Assembly (NCBI GenBank): GCA_937912125.1
Contig: CALDOK010000224.1
Coordinates: 1-36,044, forward strand
Direction: 5' to 3'
DNA length: 36,044 nt
Source: an uncultured Pseudomonadota bacterium
GTDB taxonomy: Bacteria; Myxococcota_A; UBA796; JAFGLY01
Part shown: positions 1 through 8,612 of the stretch, one piece after another
Numbering within the stretch: the first letter of the stretch is position 1
How the letters are laid out: each line of letters opens with the position of its first letter
Made by a program: the position numbers and the translations under genes
Notes under the pieces: model-generated
Databases searched by the model: none
What the model saw: only the letters and a program-made list of their open reading frames with translations
What the model was told of the DNA's origin: nothing

Positions 1-781
<781 letters not shown>

Positions 782-1163
782 GGGCTGCCTCTGCACCCGG
801 AGACCAGAGCGGCTCCGGCAAGACGGGGTGGAACGTGGAGAAAGACGAGAAGGAGAGCGGATGATTCGGAGATGGGCAGATGCGCGCACCCACTGGACGA
901 TCTGCCTGCTACACCTTTGTGTCATACCATGGAAGCCGGCACCTGCGGGTCAGGCTGTGTCAACGAAAGTTGCCGCCCCCACGGACAGGCCGCCACCCCG
1001 ACGTACCGCCAGGCACGCGCACCCCGCGAGCGGAGCGCGCAGGGATCGGGGCCCCATCCGCGGCGGCCCCGACGTGGCGTCCGAGCCGGGGGAGGAGTGG
1101 TCGGGCGGCGCTCCCTCCTCGTGCGACCAGCCTACCGGATAGGGTCCCCGAGGAGGAGCAGCC
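782..1163. other. Divergent intergenic region (382 bp)
   Basis: No convincing gene lies here. The region separates the PrkA-like gene (leftward) from the glycosyltransferase (rightward), so it should hold both promoters. A short imperfect dyad (ACAC-AAA-GGTGT on the minus strand, about 911-923) and a TTGACA-like hexamer at 958-963 (minus) are present. I could not pair the hexamer with a -10 element at normal spacing. Short open frames crossing this region have no ribosome site and look like GC-rich noise. Confidence 0.5.
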
Positions 1164-2153
1164 GTGAAGGTCCACCACCTCGATCGCCGCGAGCGCAAGC
1201 AGATGCATCGAGCCCTGCTCGAGGGCGAGCCCATCGAGCTCGAGCTGTGGAGCGCTCCCGCCCCCGAGGTCCGGCTGGACGACATCGTGCCCCTGTGTCA
1301 CGGGGTGAAGACCTGGGATCGGCGGCTCACCGCCAGCCTCGAGGCCTTCCTGCCGCCGGGGGCAGAGCCTGGAAATCCGGCCCAGGTGTCGGTGATCATC
1401 CCCACCCACCGCCAGATCCCCTGGGGCCTGCGGGCCCTCGCCGCCCAGGACGTCGAGGTGGAGATCCTGGTGATCGACAACGGCCCAGAGCCCCTGGTGG
1501 GCGACGATCTGGCCCTGGCCACGGTGCTGCGGATGCCCTGGCGAGGCCACGGCCCCACCCGCCAGGCCGCACTGGAGCACGCCACCGGCGACTACGTGTT
1601 CTTCACCGTGGATGACGCCATCCCCTGCGGCGCCGGCTTCCTGCGCAGCCTGGTCGAGGCCCTGGAAGACGGCGGCTACGACGCCATCAGCGCCCGCCAG
1701 CTGCCCTGGCCCGACAGCGACCCCGTCACCACCCGACGCCTGCGGGGCTGGACCCCCCCCGGGCACCGCCACCGGGTGGCGGAGCAGACCGACCACGTCG
1801 CGGCCCTGTACCGGCGCGCCACCCTGTTGGAACACCCCCTGCCCCCCGCCCCCATCGCCGAAGACCTGCGCTGGAGCCAGGGACGCCGCGTCGGCTATCT
1901 CCCCACGGCCCCGGTGGTGCATGCCCACGACCGCAGGCCCGTCGCCCTGTTCCACCGCACCCGGGCCATCCACGGTCAGCACATCGCGGCCGGTGAGCCC
2001 CCCAGGGTGCCGGGGCCGCTCACGGTGCTCGGGGCCGCCCCCAGCCTGCTGCGGCCCGTGCTCGAGGCCGGGCCCGGCGAGCTGCTCAACCACGGCGCCG
2101 AGCTGCTGGGCCAGCTGGCCGCCGCCTGGGACGCGCGCCGCAAAGGCGACTGA
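1164..2153 (+). CDS. Family 2-like glycosyltransferase
   Basis: This 329-residue cytoplasmic protein starts at a GTG 6 bases after AGGAGGAG, which fixes the start. About 75 residues of unassigned N-terminal sequence precede a GT-A fold beginning at VSVIIPTHRQ, followed by EILVIDNG and then FFTVDDA (the acidic, DXD-like nucleotide-sugar/metal site). This order is typical of family 2 glycosyltransferases, although the domain is compact. The C-terminal part has AEDLRWSQGRRVGYLPTAPV, like the acceptor-side element of that family. Its stop is 10 bases before the PHP gene, so the two are probably cotranscribed. The donor and acceptor sugars cannot be read from the sequence. Confidence 0.8.
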   Translation: MKVHHLDRRERKQMHRALLEGEPIELELWSAPAPEVRLDDIVPLCHGVKTWDRRLTASLEAFLPPGAEPGNPAQVSVIIPTHRQIPWGLRALAAQDVEVEILVIDNGPEPLVGDDLALATVLRMPWRGHGPTRQAALEHATGDYVFFTVDDAIPCGAGFLRSLVEALEDGGYDAISARQLPWPDSDPVTTRRLRGWTPPGHRHRVAEQTDHVAALYRRATLLEHPLPPAPIAEDLRWSQGRRVGYLPTAPVVHAHDRRPVALFHRTRAIHGQHIAAGEPPRVPGPLTVLGAAPSLLRPVLEAGPGELLNHGAELLGQLAAAWDARRKGD

Positions 2154-2163
2154 GGGAGGCCCC

Positions 2164-3126
2164 ATGCTCACCAGCTACCACAACCACAGCCAGTGGAGCG
2201 ACGGTCGAGGGTCACTCCTCAACATGCTCTACGCAGCCCAGCGCATGGGCCTGGACGAGCTGGGCATCTCCGACCACCTGGTCCTGGACCCACACGACGA
2301 CATCCCCCGCTGGTCCATGCACCCCACAGCCCTGCCCGACTACCTGGCGGCCCTGAGCGAAGGCCGACGGGACGACGCCCCCTGTCTGCGCATCGGGCTC
2401 GAGCTGGACTGGCTGCCCGGCCAGCGTGACGCCATCGCTGCAGCCACCGACGACCCACGCCTCGACTACGCCATCGGCTCGGTACACCAGGTGCTGGGCC
2501 TGCATGTGGACAGCGCCCTCGATCACCTGGGACAGCTGGGTCCTCAGGCCCTGCAAGCCATGTACGACCGCTACTGGGTGTTGGTCGCTGAGATGGCCTC
2601 TAGCGGCCTGTTCGACATCGCCGCCCATCTCGATCTCCCAAAAAAGCTGCATGGCCGACCTTCGGCGGCCATGCAGCGCGACGATCGAGCAGACGGCTAC
2701 GCCGCAGCTCATCGCCGCATGGGAACGACGAGACAGGCGGCCATGCAGCCCGACGATCGAGCAGACGGCTACGCCGCAGCTCATCGCCGCCAGCAGGCAC
2801 CGAGCGTTGGCGACTCCGCCGGCGTCGAGCCCGCCCTGGACGCCATCGCCGCCGCTGGCATGACCGTGGAGCTCAACACCGCGGGCTGGGACATGCCCTG
2901 CCGGGAGTGCTACCCGTCGCCCCGCATCCTGGCCGCCTGCCACGAACGCGGCATCCCCGTGACCATCGGCGCTGACGCCCACAGCACCCAGGATCTGCTG
3001 CGCCACTTCGACAGGGCTGTGAAGCTGCTGCAGCAGATCGGCTACCGTGAGATCATGCGCTTCGAGGGTCGCCGGGCCATCCCGCAGCCCTTGGCGGACT
3101 TCGCCGCCGCCCTCGACCGCCCGTGA
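2164..3126 (+). CDS. PHP-domain phosphoesterase, HisK-type histidinol-phosphatase-like, with an in-frame repeat insertion
   Basis: This 320-residue protein starts at an ATG after GGGAGG. It carries the PHP metal-binding signatures in order: YHNHSQWSDG near the N-terminus, GISDHL, GLELDW, AIGSVH, AAHLDL and, near the C-terminus, TIGADAH. These match monofunctional histidinol-phosphate phosphatases (HisK/HisJ) and related phosphoesterases. The neighbours are not histidine genes, so a sugar-phosphate or other role is possible. Between HLDLPKKL and the next conserved block (GVEPALDAIAAAG) lie about 45 extra residues encoded by a hairpin and two near-identical 55-bp repeats. The frame is intact and the metal ligands lie outside the insert, so activity may be kept. 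The stop overlaps the start of the next gene (TGATG). Confidence 0.85.
   Translation: MLTSYHNHSQWSDGRGSLLNMLYAAQRMGLDELGISDHLVLDPHDDIPRWSMHPTALPDYLAALSEGRRDDAPCLRIGLELDWLPGQRDAIAAATDDPRLDYAIGSVHQVLGLHVDSALDHLGQLGPQALQAMYDRYWVLVAEMASSGLFDIAAHLDLPKKLHGRPSAAMQRDDRADGYAAAHRRMGTTRQAAMQPDDRADGYAAAHRRQQAPSVGDSAGVEPALDAIAAAGMTVELNTAGWDMPCRECYPSPRILAACHERGIPVTIGADAHSTQDLLRHFDRAVKLLQQIGYREIMRFEGRRAIPQPLADFAAALDRP
2646..2677. repeat. 11-bp stem hairpin at the edge of the in-gene insertion
   Basis: GCTGCATGGCC (2646-2656) and its exact reverse complement GGCCATGCAGC (2667-2677) flank a 10-base loop. The right arm is also the first part of the 55-bp direct repeat and recurs at 2739-2749, so either copy could pair with the left arm. 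It lies inside the PHP gene, between conserved blocks. Confidence 0.8.
2664..2718 (+). repeat. 55-bp direct repeat, copy 1 (inside the PHP gene)
   Basis: This copy matches 2736-2790 at 54 of 55 bases by eye (G versus C at the 15th position). The period is 72 bp, a multiple of three, so both copies are read in the same frame and encode AMQ(R/P)DDRADGYAAAHRR. Confidence 0.9.
2736..2790 (+). repeat. 55-bp direct repeat, copy 2 (inside the PHP gene)
   Basis: This is the second copy of the repeat at 2664-2718, separated by a 17-bp spacer. The encoded segment is rich in Ala, Arg and Asp and unlike the flanking PHP sequence. No third copy was noticed elsewhere in the window. Confidence 0.9.
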
Positions 3127-3995
3127 TGGGGCCCCCGAGCATGTTCCTCCACACCACCGTCCTCGCCGCCTCGCTGCTCACCGCCACCTCGGCCCACGCA
3201 GACCCACCCCTGAGCGCCAGCTACCAGCTCCAGGACGCCGGCCACGACATCGACGCTCCCGTGGCGCTGGTGGTGGTGACCCCGGGCATGGACCCGGCCG
3301 CCTTCCAGCCCATGGTGCAGGCCCTCGAGGACCATGGGCTCGATGCGTGGGCGGTGCGCATCACCCTGTTCGCCCCCCTACCTCCCGCCGACGCCGACAT
3401 CTGGATCGCCTCCACGCTGCTGCCTGCGGCGGTGGCCGCTCTGCGGGAGCGCGACCCCCGGGCGGATGAGCTGGCGCTGGTGGGCCACGGCCTCGGCGGC
3501 ACCCTGGCCCTGATGATGGCCCAACACGTCCGCCCCCAGGCCATCGCCGTGCTGGGCGCTCCCATGGGTCCGGTGGACACCGCCGCCCTGAGCTGGCTGA
3601 CGGCCCATGAGATCCCCGCCTTCGGCAACGTGGACCTGAGCGAGCCCACCCCCTGGCAAGGTCACGATCTCGCCACGCTGCTGCTGGGCGATCCCCCGCC
3701 CCCCCTCGCCCCCCTCCCGGTGGACCTGGCCCGGGCCTGGGTGCGCTGGGCCGCCCACGGCCCGCCCCTCTCCCTGGAAAAGATCGACTGTCCGGTCTGG
3801 GTGGGCGCCGCCGCCATGGACCGCCTGGTGCCCATCGAGTCCCTGCGGGTCGCATCCCAGGGCCTGGCTGACCGCCACTTCGTGCGCTTCGGCTTGCTGC
3901 GGCTGGACCCCCAGGATCCCGGCAGCGCCGACCTGCTGCGCGAGCGTCGCTACCTGGACGCCATGGCGTCGTGGGTGGACGACCAGCTGGACTGA
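3126..3995 (+). CDS. Exported alpha/beta-hydrolase-fold protein lacking the catalytic serine and histidine
   Basis: The ATG at 3126 overlaps the stop of the PHP gene (TGATG), suggesting translational coupling; an ATG at 3141 is an alternative start. Either gives a signal peptide ending near TATSAHA, so export to the periplasm or beyond is expected. The fold is clear: VALVVVTPGM, a helix, then the nucleophile elbow GHGLGG, where the usual GHSxGG serine is Gly (codon GGC at 3489-3491). The Asp element (AAAMDRLVP) is kept. The C-terminal His element reads PGSADLL where the nearby intact hydrolase has YGHLDL. Two of three triad residues are therefore missing and a non-catalytic role is likely. 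It is the last gene of the 1164-3995 operon. Confidence 0.75.
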   Translation: MGPPSMFLHTTVLAASLLTATSAHADPPLSASYQLQDAGHDIDAPVALVVVTPGMDPAAFQPMVQALEDHGLDAWAVRITLFAPLPPADADIWIASTLLPAAVAALRERDPRADELALVGHGLGGTLALMMAQHVRPQAIAVLGAPMGPVDTAALSWLTAHEIPAFGNVDLSEPTPWQGHDLATLLLGDPPPPLAPLPVDLARAWVRWAAHGPPLSLEKIDCPVWVGAAAMDRLVPIESLRVASQGLADRHFVRFGLLRLDPQDPGSADLLRERRYLDAMASWVDDQLD

Positions 3996-3999
3996 ACGA

Positions 4000-4590
4000 T
4001 CACGCCCAGCGCTTGACAGTGCCCTCTGCGCTGGCGTCCTGCACGGCCTGGCCCTTGCTGCCATAGCCCGCCGCTTGCTGTGGCGGCGCCGCAGCGGCAG
4101 CCCCAGCAGGCTCCACCGCAGCCGCCACGGGCTCTGCCATGGGCTGTTCAGGCAGCGCAGCCTCCACCTCGGCCTGCTCCACGACCGCATCTTCTTCCAC
4201 GGCCTCTTCGGCCTCCTCGGGCTCTTCGGCTTCGGGCTGGGCCCGGGTCTGGGCCGCCTGCTGACGGAACGCCTGGGACGCGCGGGACAGCGAGCCGACG
4301 ATGAAGCTCATCAGCTGCACGCGGTAGGACGAGTCGGCGTCGCCCCCCTGACCCGAGCGGGCCACGTCCACGCTCTCGCCGGTGGCCTCGCTGACCTGGC
4401 CGGCCATGGACTCGAGCAGCTCGAGGCTGCGGTTCACGATGACCCCCGCTTCAACGGGCGGGGGGGGCGGAAGGGCGGCCTTGGCGTCGGCCTGCCTGGA
4501 CTGAGCGCCGGTCCCGTTGCCGCCGGTCCGTGTGTTGACCGCCGGGGGGACCGTGGTGACGCCGATCTTGGGAACGTGCGGGGGAGACAT
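4000..4590 (-). CDS. Low-complexity protein of unknown function
   Basis: This 196-residue protein starts at an ATG at 4590 behind a GGAAGAAG ribosome site. I do not recognise a family. It has a Pro/Gly-rich N-terminus, a central helical part around residues 48-110 (VNRSLELLESMAGQ, then a segment ending FRQQAAQTRAQ), a strongly acidic run rich in Glu and Ala, and an Ala/Pro-rich tail. No signal peptide or membrane segment is visible. The order of complexity suggests a helical bundle with a flexible charged tail, perhaps a partner or structural protein. It converges on the hydrolase gene with only 4 bases between the stops. Confidence 0.6.
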   Translation of the reverse strand: MSPPHVPKIGVTTVPPAVNTRTGGNGTGAQSRQADAKAALPPPPPVEAGVIVNRSLELLESMAGQVSEATGESVDVARSGQGGDADSSYRVQLMSFIVGSLSRASQAFRQQAAQTRAQPEAEEPEEAEEAVEEDAVVEQAEVEAALPEQPMAEPVAAAVEPAGAAAAAPPQQAAGYGSKGQAVQDASAEGTVKRWA

Positions 4591-4734
4591 GGACTTCTTC
4601 CAGGGTGCTGCTGAAGGGCTTCACCCACTCCTTCGGACCATCTCGAGCAAAGTTGTAATCCGCGGACAGCATATGGCCCTTCGCAGCAGCGCGGCGCACG
4701 AAGTAGGATCAAGTGAGATCTGTGGAGCCCACCC

Positions 4735-5811
4735 ATGCGCTGCCCCGTCCTGGCTGCCATCCCCCTGCTGCTGGCCGGCTGTGAGTCCGAGGTGCCAGAG
4801 AACCCTCCGTGCGGGGTCGAGCACGGCGTCTTCCTGGACACCCCCGACGGCGCGGTGATCCACTTGCACCGCCACCAGGCCGATGGCCCCCCGGTGCTGG
4901 TGGTCCACGGCATCTCGAGCAACCACTACTGCTGGGACCTGGACGCGGAGCGCAGCATCGGCAGCTACCTGGCCGCCCATGGCTTCGACACCTGGCTGCT
5001 GGATCTGCGCGGCCACGGCGATGCCCGCACCGCGCCCGGTGGCAAGAACCTCGAGCGGCGCTGGACGGCCGACGACTACGGCCTGGGCGACATCCCCACC
5101 GCCGTCGCCTACATCCAGCAACAGACCGGCCACATCAAGCTCGGCTACGTGGGCCACTCACTGGGGGGCATGGTGGGTGCCATCTACGCCAGCCAGGTGG
5201 GCGACGACGCCCTGTGGGCCATGGTGGTGGTGGGCAGCCCAGCCGAGTTCACCGACCCCGATCCCATCCTCGAGCTCACCCGTCACACCTTCGGCCTCAG
5301 CGGCGCCACCCTGCCCTTCATCCTCACCCCCAGCCTGGCCCGGGTGGCCAACACCTTCAACGACCGCCTGCCCATCGACATCGAGGCCTACCTGTACAAT
5401 GACGCCAACATGGAAGCCGACGCGGCCAGGCGCATGATGCACACCGTCGTCAGCCCCCTGTGGCCGGGCGAGATGCTGCAGTTCGCCAGCATGATCGGCG
5501 AGGGGAACTTCCAGTCCGGCGACGGTGCCCAGGACTACATCAGCGCCATGGGAGGCATCACCGTGCCTGTGCTGGCCATCGCCGGGCGGGCCGATCGGGT
5601 GGCCCCCCCCGACCGGGTGCGCGGCTACTACGAGGCCGTGGGCAGCCAGCACAAGCGCTTCGTGGTGGCGGGCCTCGAGAATGGCTTCGCCGCCGACTAC
5701 GGCCACCTGGACCTGCCCATCGGCGACCACGCCCCCGACGAGATCTACCCGCTGATCGAGGGCTGGCTGAGGGAGCACGCGCTCCCTGGCCAGGGAGTCC
5801 AGGGCCGATGA
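4735..5811 (+). CDS. Alpha/beta hydrolase lipoprotein with intact catalytic triad
   Basis: This 358-residue protein begins with a lipoprotein signal (MRCPVLAAIPLLLAGC, lipobox LAGC) and should be lipid-anchored after Lgt and LspA processing. The fold reads VLVVHGISS (oxyanion strand), LDLRGHG, the elbow GHSLGG (Ser at about residue 142), GRADRVAPP with the acidic residue, and YGHLDL with the catalytic His. It resembles esterase/lipase-type hydrolases of the PhaC-like broad group. The substrate is unknown. It is probably related to the inactive-looking hydrolase at 3126-3995. The stop overlaps the start of the 44-residue gene (ATGA). Confidence 0.87.
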   Translation: MRCPVLAAIPLLLAGCESEVPENPPCGVEHGVFLDTPDGAVIHLHRHQADGPPVLVVHGISSNHYCWDLDAERSIGSYLAAHGFDTWLLDLRGHGDARTAPGGKNLERRWTADDYGLGDIPTAVAYIQQQTGHIKLGYVGHSLGGMVGAIYASQVGDDALWAMVVVGSPAEFTDPDPILELTRHTFGLSGATLPFILTPSLARVANTFNDRLPIDIEAYLYNDANMEADAARRMMHTVVSPLWPGEMLQFASMIGEGNFQSGDGAQDYISAMGGITVPVLAIAGRADRVAPPDRVRGYYEAVGSQHKRFVVAGLENGFAADYGHLDLPIGDHAPDEIYPLIEGWLREHALPGQGVQGR

Positions 5812-5942
5812 CGACGAGAGCGAGCGCCATCGCGGTGGTCCTGCTGGGCCTGATCACGCTGGCGCCAGGCACCGCCACTGCCGCGATGCTGCTGGCCGTG
5901 GCGCTGGGTCTCGCCGCCTGGAAGCGGCGCGTGCGGGCGTGA
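5808..5942 (+). CDS. Small two-helix membrane protein, unknown function
   Basis: This 44-residue frame begins at an ATG overlapping the stop of the hydrolase lipoprotein (ATGA), the usual sign of translational coupling. It has two hydrophobic stretches (AIAVVLLGLITLAP and AAMLLAVALGLAAW) and a basic tail KRRVRA, so it is probably an inner-membrane hairpin with a cytoplasmic C-terminus. No family is recognised. Its stop abuts the stop of the convergent glycosidase gene with no gap (TGATCA). It could be an accessory peptide for the hydrolase. The short length limits confidence. Confidence 0.5.
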   Translation: MTTRASAIAVVLLGLITLAPGTATAAMLLAVALGLAAWKRRVRA

Positions 5943-7574
5943 TCAGGGGGTCCTGCGGACCCGCCGCGCCACGAGCAGGCACAACGCCACCAGCCAGGCC
6001 AAGCCGTGCGGGGTCACCCCCGCACCGCCGCTGTGACAGCCCCCGCAGCCAAGGCTCCACTCGGTGCGCTGGCGCGGCCACCGGGGCCAGGCCACCGGGC
6101 TGTCGGGCGAGGCGCTGTCGTCAGGCCCCACGGGCGGGTCGCTGTCGCCGGGCTCGGCGCTGTCGTCCGGCGCCGCGGTGTCCTCGAGATCGTCCATGCG
6201 AGTGAGCCGCACGGCGTCGGCCGGGATGTGCTGGTCCGAGGCCACCGATCCGTCGTGGTCGTCGTAGACCGCCACCCACTGCGCCCCTCCGGTCGCGAAG
6301 TCGTAGGTCCCCAGGGAGAGCCAGTCCCCGCCCTGGCCCAGGTCGACGCTCAGGCTGTGCGCCACGCCGTCGGCGACCACCATGTAGTGGGCCTGGTCAT
6401 AGACGCTGTAGGCGGCCTCGGTGCGGATCTCCACCTCGTAGCTGCCAGCCCGCGCCAGGTGCAGCCGCCACCAGGCCCAGTTGTCGGCCTGCTCGGTGTT
6501 CCAGGCGTTGGTCCAGTACAGGTGCCCGCCGTGGCCCGCGTCCACCGAGCGCCAGTAGTCCATGTCGCCGAACAGCTGGAAGCAGGCGTCGCCGTCGTCG
6601 ATGGTGCCGCCCTCGGCGGGGATGGTCCCGCAGGGCTCGGCCGCCCCGCAGTGCCCAGCGCGGGCGGGCATGCCCGCGCCCGATCCGGCGAAGACTCCCC
6701 AGTGGTTGGCCACCGTGCGGGCCCCACCACCGCTGTTGTTGCCGTCGTAGTCGTTGATGTAGCCATCGCCCGAGACCCACATCTGGCTAGAACCGCCGCC
6801 GTCGAGGTTGAACGCCTCCCACGCCCCGAGCTGGTGCATCAGATCAGCCAGCTCGGCGCCGTACATGCCCGACGACGACGAGGTGCGGCCGTCCACCACG
6901 GCGAGGATGAAGGTCTGGCGGTCCTCGGTGATGCCCATGGACGTGCGCGGGTGGCGGTCGCGCATGTCGCTGCGGTCGGGGAAGCAGTCGCTGTCGGTGG
7001 GACTCGAGCAGGTGTAGGGCTCGCCCTCGATCACCAGCTCGGGGAACCCGCTGACCAGGGCGAGGGTGCCCGGTGGTGGGGCGGGGGCCACGACGCCAGG
7101 CTCCCAGCCCTGAGTGACGCTGCGGTTCTGCTTGACCCACTTGCTGTGGGTGAACTCCACGCCGTCGTGCAGAAACGCGATCCATCCGTAGTCCTGGTAG
7201 TACCAGTCGCCGCTGTGGCTGCTGCCGGTGCCGGTCTGGTCCGAAGGCCAGGGGATGCCCTCGCCCACCGCGTCGCCGTAGATCTGGGGGCCGCTGGTGT
7301 AGAAGTCGCCGTTGGTGGCCGCCTGCACACCGCGGCTGGCGGCCCAGGACCCCGTGCTGGCGTAGCCGCTGGGGGCCTTGGTGGCGTCGACGTGCACGTG
7401 GCTCGCGCACAGATCCACCAACAGCACGAAGGTGTGGGTGGTAGGGCTCGACGTCCGGTACTCCCGCAGGGTGACCCCGGTGTAGGGCTGGTCTTCGGAC
7501 TGCAGGGACAGGGTGACGGCGCGGGCCGGCGTAGGCAGCAGCGCGAGCCACAGGACGGGGAGCAGGGCGTTCAT
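5943..7574 (-). CDS. Secreted phosphodiester glycosidase-domain protein with golvesin-like domain and MYXO-CTERM-like tail
   Basis: The 543-residue protein starts at an ATG at 7574 with a signal peptide ending near PTPARA. The N-terminal half (about 20-300) is a phosphodiester glycosidase (NAGPA/DUF2233-type) domain: TNGDFY near 88 and NLDGGGSSQM near 256, which hold the family's characteristic residues. Residues about 330-458 (DMDYWRS, a W-rich core, ending ADAVRLTR) look like the golvesin/xanthan-lyase C-terminal beta domain. An Asp/Pro/Ser-rich linker follows (460-492). The end is a Cys pair (GCGGC), a hydrophobic helix and an Arg-rich tail, as in MYXO-CTERM sorting signals. It likely acts on phosphodiester-linked sugars at the outer surface. 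Confidence 0.85.
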   Translation of the reverse strand: MNALLPVLWLALLPTPARAVTLSLQSEDQPYTGVTLREYRTSSPTTHTFVLLVDLCASHVHVDATKAPSGYASTGSWAASRGVQAATNGDFYTSGPQIYGDAVGEGIPWPSDQTGTGSSHSGDWYYQDYGWIAFLHDGVEFTHSKWVKQNRSVTQGWEPGVVAPAPPPGTLALVSGFPELVIEGEPYTCSSPTDSDCFPDRSDMRDRHPRTSMGITEDRQTFILAVVDGRTSSSSGMYGAELADLMHQLGAWEAFNLDGGGSSQMWVSGDGYINDYDGNNSGGGARTVANHWGVFAGSGAGMPARAGHCGAAEPCGTIPAEGGTIDDGDACFQLFGDMDYWRSVDAGHGGHLYWTNAWNTEQADNWAWWRLHLARAGSYEVEIRTEAAYSVYDQAHYMVVADGVAHSLSVDLGQGGDWLSLGTYDFATGGAQWVAVYDDHDGSVASDQHIPADAVRLTRMDDLEDTAAPDDSAEPGDSDPPVGPDDSASPDSPVAWPRWPRQRTEWSLGCGGCHSGGAGVTPHGLAWLVALCLLVARRVRRTP

Positions 7575-7627
7575 GGGCGCCTCGGGAGAGCAGCGCCTAG
7601 AGTATCCCCGACCTTGGTCACCAGCGT

Positions 7628-8545
7628 CTAGAGCGTGGCCACCTTCGCCTCGCTGATCTCCCACAGCTTGGCCGCGAGCGCCATGTCCTGGCCCTGGGCA
7701 CTGGACTTGGCCACGTTGCAGTGGCTCAGATACTCGCCGCTGATCTTCGCCGCGTCGGGATGCACCGCCGCCCAGACCTCGGTGGCCGCGCCCTGGGGAA
7801 TGGTCTTGAGCGCCAGGGGCTTGGCGACGGACATGGCCGCCACCATCACCGGGTTCATGTGCCGCCCCAGGTTGGTGGCGATGACCCCGGGGTGCACGGC
7901 GTTGGCCACCCGGTCGGTGCCCTCGAAGCGACGGGCCAGCTCCCGGGCGAACAGCAGGTTGGCGATCTTGGACTGACCGTAGGACTTCCAGGGGGTGTAG
8001 CCCCGCTCCCCGCCGAGGTTGTCCTGCTCGATGCCCACCTTGGGCGCGCCCTTGTGCGCCGCGCTGGAGAGCATCACCACCCGACCGTCCGCCGCCAGGC
8101 TGTCCAGCAGCCCGGTGACCAGGATGAAGTGCCCGATGTGGTTGACGAACAGCTGCCGCTCCCAGCCAAAGAGCTGCTGGGGCTTGGGCAGCGCCATGAT
8201 GCCGGCGTTGGCGATGATGGCCTGCAGTGGAACGCCGAGATCCTTCACCGCCTGTACGCAGGCCCGAACCGAGGCGGGCTCGGACAGCTCGCAGGCCACC
8301 GGGATGGTGGACCCCTCCACGGCCTCGCAAGCCGCCGTGGCCTTCTCCAGGCTGCGGGCCGCGCCGATGACCGTGGCGCCGCGCATGGCCAGCACCCGCA
8401 TGGCCTCGCGGCCCAGGCCCGAGTTGCAGCCGGTGATCAGGATGTGGGCACCGTTCAGATCGAGCCCTTCGGTGACCTGCTCCGCGGTGGACCCGTAGCC
8501 GAAGCCGCTGGGACCGTTGCCGGCCAGGAGCGCGTAGAGGGACAT
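7628..8545 (-). CDS. Short-chain dehydrogenase/reductase, retinol-dehydrogenase-like
   Basis: The ATG at 8545 follows a GGAG ribosome site, giving 305 residues. The NAD(P)-binding motif is TGCNSGLG near residue 38, followed by GAARS, NAGIM, the catalytic serine in MLSSAAH, and YGQSK (Tyr and Lys of the active site). The PWKSYGQSKIANLLFARELARR block and HPGVIATNL are typical of the retinol-dehydrogenase/WW-oxidoreductase-like subgroup. It is expected to be cytoplasmic and to act on an alcohol or ketone, perhaps a lipid. The gene stands alone between convergent and codirectional neighbours. The physiological substrate is unknown. Confidence 0.9.
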   Translation of the reverse strand: MSLYALLAGNGPSGFGYGSTAEQVTEGLDLNGAHILITGCNSGLGREAMRVLAMRGATVIGAARSLEKATAACEAVEGSTIPVACELSEPASVRACVQAVKDLGVPLQAIIANAGIMALPKPQQLFGWERQLFVNHIGHFILVTGLLDSLAADGRVVMLSSAAHKGAPKVGIEQDNLGGERGYTPWKSYGQSKIANLLFARELARRFEGTDRVANAVHPGVIATNLGRHMNPVMVAAMSVAKPLALKTIPQGAATEVWAAVHPDAAKISGEYLSHCNVAKSSAQGQDMALAAKLWEISEAKVATL

Positions 8546-8612
8546 GCTGACTCCAAGGGGAGGTGACGGGGGCAAAGCTCCACCCCGTTCCCCAGACGGC
8601 AAGGGGCGACCG

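Noticed and set aside
911..963. Possible sigma-70 promoter for the PrkA-like gene using TTGACA (958-963, minus) and TATGAC (921-926, minus)
   Set aside because: The spacer is about 31 bases, far from 16-18, so the two hexamers cannot form one promoter.
960..2171. Long minus-strand open frame (403 codons) opposite the glycosyltransferase gene
   Set aside because: GC-rich coding DNA gives long antisense frames; it shows Gly/His/Gln-rich composition without motifs, while the plus strand has clear GT motifs and a ribosome site.
2212..3006. Minus-strand frame across the PHP gene, including the repeat region
   Set aside because: The plus strand carries the full PHP metal-binding motifs; the antisense frame is a shadow, and the apparent repeated peptide in it is only the repeat read backwards.
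4451..4699. Protein-like stretch on the minus strand upstream of the low-complexity gene (GHMLSADYNFARDG...)
   Set aside because: It begins with natural-looking residues but third codon positions are not GC-biased there, it then shifts into the antisense of another frame, and there is no ribosome site; taken as chance.
6006..7631. Plus-strand frame of 541 codons opposite the phosphodiester glycosidase
   Set aside because: Val/Gly/His/Arg-rich antisense shadow; the minus strand has a signal peptide, catalytic motifs and sorting tail.
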